A stretch of 64,000 nt of DNA from Dermatemys mawii (taxonomy: Eukaryota > Chordata > Testudines > Dermatemydidae): contig ML677326.1 of NCBI GenBank assembly GCA_007922305.1, forward strand, positions 58,166,961 through 58,230,960, in the 5' to 3' direction. The position numbers and the translations under genes were made by a program. The notes beneath the pieces are model-generated. The model did no database searches, was not told the DNA's origin, and saw nothing but the letters and a program-made list of their open reading frames with translations. The number at the start of each line of letters is the position of its first letter. Position 1 is the first letter of the stretch. Shown here one piece after another: positions 37,388 through 46,767 of the stretch.

Positions 37388-37765
37388 AACATAAGAATTG
37401 CCATACTGGATCATACTCAAGGTCAATCAAGTCCAGTATCCTGTCTCTGACCGATGCCAGTACTGGGTATTTCAGAAGTGATATGGGTACCTCACAGTAG
37501 GCAGATGTGGATTTAACTGCCCCCTACATTAGCCTCATCCTCATCTCTAATAGTGAGAAACTGGCTTGAACCATTTCCATCCAAAATATTGTTATCGGTT
37601 AATGATAACTTTGGATATTCTTGAGAGCCAGATAAATATTCATTCCTTTTTTAATCTTAATGAGTTTGTGGCTTCAATTTTTTGTGGCAGTGAGTTCCAC
37701 AGTGTAATTATGTTGTGTTAAAAAAGTAGTTCCTTCTACAAACATCAGGAACTATTGATATCAGT
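37388..37765 (-). mobile_element. LINE 3' end fragment (CR1-related)
   Basis: The + strand shows ggaacataagaattgccata, ctggatcatactcaaggtca and cagtgagttccacagtgtaa, the decayed reverse complement of a LINE 3' region frequent in reptiles. No complete reading frame remains. Confidence 0.6.
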
Positions 37766-37881
37766 GGTACTACTTTTTTACTTTAACTCATTATTTAATT
37801 TAAATCAATTGACTTGAAGCCAGCTAGTTCTGTAACCATGTATTCCTATCATTATATTGTAACTTTTACACTTTTTTTCAG

Positions 37882-38060
37882 CTATTGATTTAGAGATCTC
37901 GGGCGATTTTGCCAGCGGTGATTTTCATGAACGGACAGATGATGAGGATGATGAAGATGATATAATGAATGATGAAGATGAAATTGATGATGATGACGAT
38001 GATGATGAGGACGAAGGTGATGATGATGTGGATGATGACGATCATGATGGATACATTTGA
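37882..38060 (+). CDS. SPOCK3: SPOCK3 terminal exon: GAG-attachment sites and acidic tail, with stop
   Basis: After the acceptor TTTTTTTCAG the frame completes an Ala codon, then reads 58 residues ending HDGYI and TGA at 38058-38060. The start, IDLEISGDFASGDFHE, has two Ser-Gly pairs followed by acidic residues, the sites where testicans carry glycosaminoglycan chains. The rest is almost entirely Asp and Glu, encoded mainly by GAT triplets, with one run of seven Asp. The tail is the most variable part of the family, and differs from human in its run lengths. The antisense strand consequently has a His-rich open frame, which is not a gene. Confidence 0.96.
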
Positions 38061-38326
38061 CAATATCAGAGGTCAATGAATTCTTCCTTTCTAAAATTCA
38101 AAAGGTGACATCTCATAGAAATTCCTTTGCTCTCCAAGATCAAAAGGATTCTAACAACGTGTATATTTTGTATGATTATTTCAAATATTGCAGCTGGAGT
38201 CATAGACTTTCTTTGTTTAAATAAGAATCATTATATTATGTGCTTTTGAGTTTTTTATGCCTGTGAGCAGAAGAAAACACATTGGAAGTCTAGCCTGAAG
38301 AAGGAAGTGTGATGTGCTACTACAGA

Positions 38327-38332
38327 AATAAA
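38327..38332 (+). promoter_or_regulatory. SPOCK3: Candidate proximal polyadenylation signal
   Basis: AATAAA 267 bp after the stop codon. Use is unproven. Confidence 0.4.
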
Positions 38333-39608
38333 TGTGCAAGAACAACCAAACTTTTAAAAACTTCCATGAAAATATTTACTATTGTTTGGAACTTTGAGTG
38401 GCTTCATTAATCATGAGCCCGGTTATATGTTAAGGCGGCTTTAATTTCACAAGTGATTTAGGCCATGTAGTAGATTTCATAATTGTGCATGACCTGAATC
38501 AACAACTTACTACAACAGAAATTGTAACACACAAGTAGCAGCTCACAAACATTTAGCCAGAGGTGTGCTGTGACTGTCAAATAAGAGAAAATAATGTAAG
38601 GCCCTCCTTTTGTGTTTGCATTTATAGTTATATTTTTTATTAGGAAATGTCTAGGTTCTTGAAGGATATTTATCAAAAGCAGGAAAGGTGGACAAGCCTT
38701 GATTCTACAAATCTAAACTTTTGTTGTCCTTTTTTTCATTTTTCTTTTAATGTCAAACTCATATAGCCTTCATTATGTATTCAAGGAGCATGATGATTTC
38801 ACCCTTTATTTCTATATCTCTAACCAGAAGATTAGCATAAAATATTTTAAATTGAAAAACTTTGTGTTAAATATATTACATTCATACATTACTGTACTTG
38901 AGAGTACTGGAACTTTCCCCAAGACAGTTCTAACCCCACCCCCCACCACCCCCACCACCAAACCTGTTAGTTTTTTTATATCAGAAAATAGTTTTCATCT
39001 TTATCTTAATTCATGTCCTTTTCTGTTATTAGTGCAGAAATTTAGGGAACGTATGGTAAGGTGCCTTGCAAAAATAGAAATAGAGAGGTTTTAGCATGCA
39101 TACCAATATAGGCTGTTACGCAGTAGCTAAGCATACCCAATTACTAAATTAATACCAGTATAGGTACTGCTGCTGGAATGAAGAAAATGGATTATTTTAA
39201 TTTTTTTCTGTTGTTATGTAATTACCATGTGGACTAGCTTATGATTATTGTGTAGAGTAGCACTTAAGATTTGACTGTAGAGAAAATTACTTTAATCACT
39301 GTATTTATGTTAGCATGTTAATTAATTGTGTAGACGTTTTGGAACTCCAACACCTTCATGCATATCAGACCTATGGCTTTCTGCCCACAATAAAACTGAA
39401 ACAACCTATATAATATTACACGACTGATTGTGTAATTTCAACAGTGGATCACTGGTTTCCCTGATTTTCATCTGCAGTTAAATGACAGGAAAATCAGTTT
39501 ATTCTTTGCATTTGATTTATACACATTTAAATACTAAGTTTGTTTATCTTATGTACTATTAAAAAGTATAATGCATTTTCTTTTTTACTGTTTATGTATA
39601 GTTTGCAA

Positions 39609-39614
39609 AATAAA
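39609..39614 (+). promoter_or_regulatory. SPOCK3: Candidate polyadenylation signal
   Basis: AATAAA in gcaaaataaagactcttgta, about 1.55 kb after the stop. A plausible alternative end. Confidence 0.45.
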
Positions 39615-40096
39615 GACTCTTGTAACCAGCCTTTAGCTGAATACTGTAATGATTTTTAACAGTATAAACTAGTAGTTTAAAGTTTTGTATAGCTTTCTTT
39701 TGGAAAACGAGAAGTTCTCATGTTTCAGGTAATTCCCACAATCATTCAACTATTTAGCTTGTATAGAGCTATTTATTAGTGTTTCATTACATTTCAAGAG
39801 AGAAATTTTGGATCAAGACAAAACCCATAAGAGAGATTTTCTTTTTTTTTTTTTTGTATTTTTTTAATTTGCTGTTGATTTATAATTTAAGATTATTGTT
39901 TTGTCTTTTCTTCATTATATGGTAGCTAATGTTGCATTTGTTTCTTATAGACCTTATCCTAATATGAGGGACATAGACATGTTATTTTCTTAAATAAATA
40001 TAGTTAAGAGTTTACCGTCATTATTCATAATGACTGAATTTCACCAAGAACTGGCTTCTTGTTGGTGGAATAAACTTACATATACAAATGATTTTG

Positions 40097-40102
40097 AATA
40101 AA
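40097..40102 (+). promoter_or_regulatory. SPOCK3: Candidate distal polyadenylation signal
   Basis: AATAAA in ttttgaataaagaaatg, followed by a TG-rich downstream element. The most distal good signal before intergenic repeats begin. Confidence 0.55.
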
Positions 40103-40120
40103 GAAATGAAAGCTAAACAG

Positions 40121-40685
40121 TTGTGATTATTGTCTGATGCAGGAAATACCATCTGCTCTGTTTCCTAATATGGCAAATGAATATTAGCTAACAAAATATT
40201 AGCGATGCCTTTTATGCAGCTCGTGCTGCTGCTAGGAGAGTTAAGCAGAATATAATAGTGTAATCATAATGTATTTAACCATTGAACTTTAATGGGATTA
40301 TATGAAACTATTCCATAGTTAAAGTAATGCAAAGAACATTGTGGGCTAAATTCTTTCTTCCCTGCATATTCCATATTGAATTTACTAGGAGAAGGAGAAA
40401 TTAGCACAGAATTTAATCCTTCTGCATGATAATTGTTGGAAAAGGTGTGTGCTTCTGTAAGGGCTAGAGATCCAAGGAGTGACTTTCTGCTTCAGCTGCA
40501 GACCAGGTCAGCATAGGGATGCTGACCCATCCCCCACCCCCAGGAGACCTGAAATGAAGGGGGACTATATAGATCCATGCTGGTTCAAGGGAAGTCCTCT
40601 CTTACCTGTACCAGGAAGAGCAGCATTCAGATATAGCATACAGGGCATCAGAATTATTTACATTATTCATTGAAATGTGAAATAC
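40121..40685. other. Intergenic sequence after SPOCK3
   Basis: No gene or named repeat recognised before the CR1 element. Confidence 0.4.
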
Positions 40686-41970
40686 TTAGAATGATAGAAT
40701 ATCAGGGTTGAAAGGGACCTAAGGAGGTCCTCTAGTCCAACCCCCTGCTCAAAAGCAGGATCAATCCCCAACTAAATCATCCCAGCCAGGGCTTTGTCAA
40801 GCCTGACCTTAAAAACCTCTAAGGAAGGAGATTCCACCACATCTCTAGGCAACCCATTCCAGTGCTTCACCACCCTCCTAGTGAAAATGTTTTTCCTAAT
40901 ATCCAGCCTAAACGTCCCCCACTGCAACTTGACCATTACTCCTTGTTCTGTCATCTGGTACCACAGAGAACAGTCTAGATCCATCCTCTTTGGAACCCCC
41001 TTTCAGGTAGTTGAAAGCAGCTATCAGATTCCTCCCTCTTTCTTCTCTTCTGTAGACTAAACAATCCCGGTTCCCTCAGCCTCTCCTCATAAATCATGTG
41101 CTTCAGCCCCCTAATCATTTTTGTTGTCCTTCACTGGACTCTTTCCAATTTTTCCACATTCTTCATGTAGTGTGGGGCCCAAAACTGGACACGGTACTCC
41201 AGATGAGGCCTCACCAATGACGAATAGAGGGGAACGATCATGTCCCTCAATCTGCTGGCAATGCCCCTACTTATACAGCCCCAAATGCTGTTAGTCTTCT
41301 TGGCAACAAACGCGCACTGTTGACTCGTATCCAGCTTCTCGTCCACTGTAACCCCTAGGTCCTTTTCTGCAGAACTGCTGCTTAGCCATTTGGTCCCTAG
41401 TCTGTAGCAGTGCATGGGATTCTTTCGTCCTAAGTGCAGGACTCTGCACTTGTTCTTGTTGACCCTCATCAGATTTCTTTTGGCCCAATCCTCTAATTTG
41501 TCTAGGTCCCTCTGTATCCTACACCTACCCTCCAGCATATTTACCACTCTTCCCAGTTAAGTGTCATCTTCAAAATTGTTGAGGGTACAATCCACGCCAT
41601 CCTCCAGATGACTGATAAAGATATTGAACAAAACCGGCCACCAGTACTAACCCTTGGGACACTCCGCTTGATACTGGCTGCCAATTAGACATGGAGCCTT
41701 TGATCACTACCCCTTGAGCCCGACAATCTAGCCAGCTTTCTATCCACCTTATGGTCCATTCATCCAGCCCATACTATAACTTGCTGGCAAGAATATTGTG
41801 GGAAACCGTATCAGAAGCTTTGCTAAAGTCAAGGAATAACACGTCCATTGCTTTCCCCTCATCCACAGAACTAGTTATCTCATCATAGAAGGCAATTAGG
41901 TTAGTCAGACATGACTTTCCCTTGGTGTATCCATGCTGACTGTTCATGATCACTTTCCTCTCCTCTACGT
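40686..41970 (-). mobile_element. CR1 LINE, 3' part of ORF2 with 3' UTR
   Basis: On the minus strand, 41774-42010 reads a CR1 reverse-transcriptase piece (NLIAFYDEITSSVDEGKAMD, FLDFSKASDTVSHNILASKL). 41131-41547 then reads the RT C-terminus (KLEDWAKRNLMRVNKNKC, EKDLGVTVDEKLDTSQQC, LVRPHLEY). The 3' UTR follows to 40686, ending near the usual ATTCTAT-type CR1 terminus. A frameshift or stop separates the two coding pieces. It is much better preserved than the other LINEs here, so it is a younger insertion. It is 5'-truncated, as is usual for CR1. Confidence 0.92.
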
Positions 41971-42545
41971 GTGTCAGAAATCCTACTTGGTTATGATGTG
42001 CTCTGGGCATTGTGTTAGTTGCTCCTTTGTTGCGGGGCTGGGAAAGAATTTTTCCTCAGGGTCAGATTGGCCAAGGCAAAGTGTGTGGTGGGGGTTCACC
42101 TTCCCAACAGCATGTTGTGGAGGCTTAGCTAGGGAAAATTTGAAAGAGGAGTTAGGCTATGACGTCATACCTCATTATATAAACATGCAGTGCAGGTACA
42201 CCATAGGGAAGGGATCCAGGAATCAGATAAAATAAATGGGTAATGGATTTAAAAGAAGTAGTCGTTAAAGGTGTGGAAATCAGGGGTGGTTTAGGGCTTC
42301 TATGACTTCTACGGCTGGGAGTCTCACACATACCCTGTTTTATACCCCGTCTACCTCATGAACCCTTATTCGAGTTGGGAGGGGAGGTTCTCAAAGCAGG
42401 TTGGCTGGGGATCTGGATGGGTAAGGGGAAAGGCTGACAGAATCCCCCCTGATCAGATACTGAAATGATTATGGAATTACCTGTCCTGTACACTTTTAAG
42501 TGTCTGGAGGTACCCAGCAGATAAGACTAAAGTTGAGGCCTAATT
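41971..42545. repeat. Probable dispersed repeat, family unknown
   Basis: The stretch with ttgctcctttgttgcggggc and gggaaagaatttttcctcag resembles sequence I associate with repeated turtle DNA. No termini, reading frame or target duplication could be defined. Confidence 0.35.
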
Positions 42546-43110
42546 AAACCATAGCCAATGTCTTCTGTACTTCTTCCAGAATAGACAGATGAGGAAGCTG
42601 AGACTGGTTGAAGGAACACAATTCAAAACAAACTACATCTGTCATAATCAGAGACTCCTGAGCAATACTCTCTAAAACGTTATTCAGACTTTTATTGTGT
42701 GGATCGATACCAGCCAACTCAGCTTTAAAGTCATGAGGTAAAGCATGCTCAGTAAGTGACAAATTTATCTGGCCACACAGAATAATTTTCCCCTTTAGAG
42801 AAATATTCTCTTTTTTAAAAAATAAAGAACATTATATTTTATTTTAATGATGCTATAGGTGCTGAAATTATTTCAGTAACCATTTATATTTATGCTTCTG
42901 CTTATGAACAGTAAACCTACAGAATAGATGAGCATCAACTTCAACTTTTGGGGCCAAATTGATTTTCTTTCACTTCCAGCATACCCATTGGCTTTAATAT
43001 ATGTTTGGATGCACCAGGAAGGGAAGATCAAATTACTCTAGTCAGATTGACTTTATCTGGTGCATGGAGAGAGATTTTATTCTCACTTGTACCAGCTGAT
43101 CTCCTTGCAC
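42546..43110. other. Intergenic sequence
   Basis: The minus-strand open frame at 42544-42762 has no recognised motif. Nothing else seen. Confidence 0.35.
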
Positions 43111-43115
43111 CACGG

Positions 43116-43887
43116 TGTCAAGGTTCCCTCCCCACTCAGAATTCTAAGGTACAGATGCGGGGACCTGCATAAAAAGCCCCTAAGCTTATTTTTACTAGCT
43201 TAGATTAAAAAATTCCCCAGGCTCAACTACTTGGAACAGAATCGCTGCCACCACCAAGTGAGTTGCACAAAAAAATCAGGGGAAGAACCACTTGGAGTTC
43301 TATTCCCCCAAAATCCCCCCAAGCCTTACACCCCTTGCTGGGAAAGGCTTGAGAACAAAACCCTCACCAATCCTTACAGGTGAGCCCGATCCAAAACCAT
43401 GGATCTTTAAAACAATGTAAAAAGCAGTCAGATTCTTAAAAGAAGGATTTCATTTAAAGAAAAGATAAGAGAATTACCCCTGTAAAATTCAGATGGAAGT
43501 TAACTTTACAGAGTCACCAAAAGGTTAAAAAAAACCCAGAGGAATCCCCTCTAGTTTTAGTGTTAAAGTTAGAGAAAAACAGGAATAAAAACTCCCTCTG
43601 CAAAGGAAAGATTTACAAGCGGAAAACCAAAGATAATCTATCACACCTTGCCTGGCTGGACTTACTGGTTCAGCATGATTTGGAGAACATGGATTGATGT
43701 CTAGTCCCTCTAAAATCCAAAGAGTGAACAAAACAAAGAGCCCAAAACAAAGCCTCTCCCCCAACCCAGATTTGAAAGTATCTTTTGTCCCCATTGGTTA
43801 CATTGGTCAGGTGCCAGTCAGGTTATTTGAGCTTCTTAACACCTTACAGGTAAGGAGGATTTTTAGGCTACCCTTATGGTTATGACA
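43116..43887. mobile_element. Solo LTR
   Basis: The 772-bp block starts TGTCAAGGTTCCCTCCCC and ends ATGGTTATGACA, giving TGTCA/TGACA inverted ends. The flanks CACGG (43111-43115) and CAAGG (43888-43892) look like a 5-bp target duplication with one mismatch. An AATAAA lies near 43582. No internal genes adjoin, so it is best read as a solo LTR left by recombination. The orientation and parent element (retroviral or gypsy-like) are unresolved. Confidence 0.7.
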
Positions 43888-43892
43888 CAAGG

Positions 43893-44449
43893 GAGCTCTG
43901 GAGATTTGAATGCATGGATTGTAGAAGACTACTCCAAGAGGCAGTAGCATTAAAAAAAAGAATGAAGTCCTAAATCAGCAAAGCAAACGAAGGCAGCAGA
44001 TAGTAACAATGCTTCTGAAAACAAAGGCCATAAGAGGGGGTTCTGATGACTATATGAATTTTTGGTTAATATTTTTATGATCCCTAGGTGTGCCTCAGTT
44101 TACCCACTGACTTTTGAATGTCTACCTACTGGAAGGGTAGAAGGATGTAGAAGGAATTAAATTGCTTCTCTTGAAACAGAGAATTAGGCATGGGAGCATT
44201 TGGCTCACAGAGCTCGCCCAAGTTGGACTGAATTGCACCATCCAGAGCTCAATGGAATCAACACATGAGAATGAAGGGCCTTGCACTGACAGCCAAGAAC
44301 TGGAACATTACCTCCTCATGACTGTCAGCCCAGGAAGGTGTACATGGGAACGCAGTGTAGGGACAGGAGGAGAACAAAGGGACAAGGTAGGCAGGTGGCT
44401 GTGTTAATAACTGTGCTTGACTGGAAGACACGCAGAGACTGAGAGTTTG
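43893..44449. other. Intergenic sequence
   Basis: No gene recognised. The open frame at 44162-44407 has no conserved motif. Confidence 0.35.
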
Positions 44450-44695
44450 TCTACACAAAAATTAATTCATGGCAAGAAAGAGTGTGAGTATCCTGCACTA
44501 GTTTGTCCGAATTAACTGTCCATGTCTACCATGCTGACTTTCATTAACAGTTTGTTAATGTGCTTTGATGAAGTCCTCTGAAATGGGACTACCTCAAAGC
44601 ACTTTAACAAACTGTTAATACATATCAGCAGGCTATGCTGCTGCTTTCCACATGGAGAGCTGATGCATAGCGTACCCCAGCCTAACACAAACTAC
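44450..44695. repeat. MITE-like fold-back element
   Basis: It starts gagagtttgtctacacaaaa, a wording shared with turtle MITEs. It contains a 26-bp inverted repeat with one mismatch (44543-44568 against 44594-44619, beginning attaacagtttgttaa) around a 25-bp loop. Its right end is not clear and may have been disturbed by the adjoining element. Confidence 0.5.
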
Positions 44696-44971
44696 GGCTA
44701 TGTACATACTACAATTCATGATACTATAAGTAATGTCACCCGGGTGTGAATAAACCACTCTGTCCCCCCCGCCTCCCCTTCCCAGTGACATAAGTTACAA
44801 CAACCTAAGCATCGGAATGGACAGCACTATGTCGATGAGAAAACTGCTACTGCCACTCATGGGGGCTGGACGAATTACTTCGATGGGAGAGGTCTCGCCT
44901 GTCAGCTTAGAGCGTCTTCCCTAGCAATGCTGCAGCTGCACCACTGTAAGCTCTGTAGTGTAGCCATAGCC
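44696..44971. mobile_element. Harbinger-like MITE
   Basis: The ends ggctatgtacatactac and gtagtgtagccatagcc are inverted repeats with two mismatches. The 276-bp interior has no coding capacity. The flanks are TA-rich but a clear 3-bp target duplication is not certain. Placement among Harbinger/PIF elements is by analogy. Confidence 0.65.
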
Positions 44972-46572
44972 TAATATTTATATAGACAACTCTGAGTCAA
45001 GATTGACCGCAGGAGAGCATGATATCTTGGGGCCTTTGCTGCTTCTTCTGACTTAAGCTTGGCTTTACCATTCTCATCAAAGGACTTCCAGATGCTGTAT
45101 TACATTTAATTAATACATACTATCTTGTTTTGAAAGGCTCGCTGCTTCACTGCAGATATGCATGGTTTGCATTGCTCCCCAAAGACTGAGAAGTCACATC
45201 TGGAGGATGATATGAGGTGCACTTGCCGCAAGAGTTCATGGTGAGAAACATGATGGTGTAGTCCAAAGACTGAGCCTAGTAGTCGTTGAGGCCACATGGC
45301 CGCCCCTTGTGAAAAAGTGTGGACCTCTGGAGTCTGGCACAGTAATGGAGTTATTGCCAGGAACTTCCAGGGTGTAGAACAGACCCAGTAAATCCATGAC
45401 AGAGTTGAGTAAGAGATGAAGGCTAGGAGGTTGTCAGGAGTCCGATTAGAGATTCTTGATGGTAATCAAGAGAAAGATGCAAAGCTTCACATGGAAGATT
45501 GAAAGAAACCGGTTGATATTCAGGTTATGTGGTGCGAGCACCGAAAGAGGGAGCCTGATTTTGCCAGCAACACTTTGGAAGCCAAAAAAAACAAAAACAC
45601 ATTTTCAATTATGATTTATATAGTGAAAGAGTGGCAGGATGCCTGACATCTCATGTCACAGACAATACAAGGGCTAGGGGAAAATGCCCTGGTTATCTCA
45701 TCCACAGGACAATACTTTTCTTTACACTGGTTAGTATAAACAAACATTTTAATCCCACCTTCTCTTAAACCATCCTAGTTAATCATTCAACTGGCTAGTT
45801 GTTCTCCATGACAAACGTAAAGGTTTCTCAAAGCGTATTTGGTTAACAATTCCATATTTTAGTCAAAACAATATACTTTATTATCAGTGAGACATAGTCA
45901 TACCATTTGGGCAGCACAGGATTTTGGGCCTCTTTAGCACCTCCTAGACTATAGGGGAAACACAGTTGACAATCTAATTAAAGAGAAGACATGAAGTGAT
46001 GTAATGAATACACAGACGAATGAGGGATGAAGGCCAAGGATAATAGTGACAGAAATGAATGGTTACATAGATTCGAAATGCACATAATTTTCTGATTTTA
46101 AGCCAGTGCTTGAAGATGCAAATAAGCATTTGTTATTGACAATAAAACATCAAAGGACCTGGGCATCTCTGAGATCACCTCTGCCTTTCTGTCCCATTTT
46201 AGTTGTTGCACTGAAATATATTCCCAGTGCTGAGTTTGATGGGGCAGGCAGAAAGGTATATTCAGCAACGAGCTGTAAGCTTTGGAATTTGCTTATCTTT
46301 AGGACTGTCTTTGTTCAAAGTGGGTTTTTTCTCTACATGAGCCCATATCCACTAAGTAATTATCCTGTCAATGGGCAGACACAGTGGAAAACAAAGAGTA
46401 GGATTTGATTTCTGGCAATTGTTGGCAACAATTGGACAGATTTATGCATATCACAAAGATGGATTCAGTACAACTAAAATGAGAGGCAGAAAAGGACTTT
46501 TTTTTTGGCCCCAAGGCTGGAAACTTATGAAATAAGATGACAAGTAGGGAAACAAGAGAAAAGCCTTCAAGG
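44972..46572. other. Intergenic sequence
   Basis: About 1.6 kb without a recognised gene. The open frame 46106-46408 lacks known motifs. The part at 45000-45560 is less AT-rich and could be an unidentified repeat. Confidence 0.35.
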
Positions 46573-46767
46573 GCAACAAAGAGTCCCGTTGCGCCTTATA
46601 GACTAACAGATATATTGGAGCATAAGTTTTCGTGGGTGAATACCCACTTTGTCAGATGCATCTGTGAAAGCTTATGCTCCAATACGTCTTTTAGTCTATA
46701 GGGTGCCACTGGAGTCTTTGTCACTTTTTTAGATTCAGACTAATACAGCTACTCCTCTGATACTTGA
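46573..46767. repeat. Fold-back repeat related to Penelope-like element termini
   Basis: Left arm (from acaaagagtcc through ttatagactaacaga and ggagcataagttttcgtggg) and right arm (gaaagcttatgctccaatac, ttttagtctatagggtgcc, gagtctttgtc) are imperfect reverse complements around 46661. It ends in a tail attcagactaatacagctac. The same word order occurs singly at the 3' end of the Penelope-like element at 8944, and as a longer fold-back at 54520. Part of the right arm is deleted. Confidence 0.7.

Larger units (their letters stand above)
36519..37881. other. Intron sequence with a tandem duplication and a LINE tail
   Basis: 1.36 kb. It holds a 34-bp tandem duplication at 37207-37273 and a minus-strand LINE tail at 37388-37765, listed separately. 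It ends in the strong acceptor CTTTTTTTCAG. Confidence 0.55.
38061..40120 (+). other. SPOCK3: SPOCK3 3' untranslated region
   Basis: AT-rich sequence after the stop codon with no further coding potential on the + strand. AATAAA occurs at 38327, 39389, 39609, 39993 and 40097. The last is followed within about 25 bp by a TG-rich stretch (gttgtgattattgtctgatg), so cleavage near 40115-40125 is my best estimate of the distal end. Shorter transcripts ending after the earlier signals are possible. The interval contains a C-rich run near 38935-38960 and a poly-T run near 39842-39856. Confidence 0.7.

Noticed and set aside
37882..38076. Minus-strand frame rich in histidine
   Set aside because: It is the antisense of the GAT-rich acidic tail of SPOCK3.
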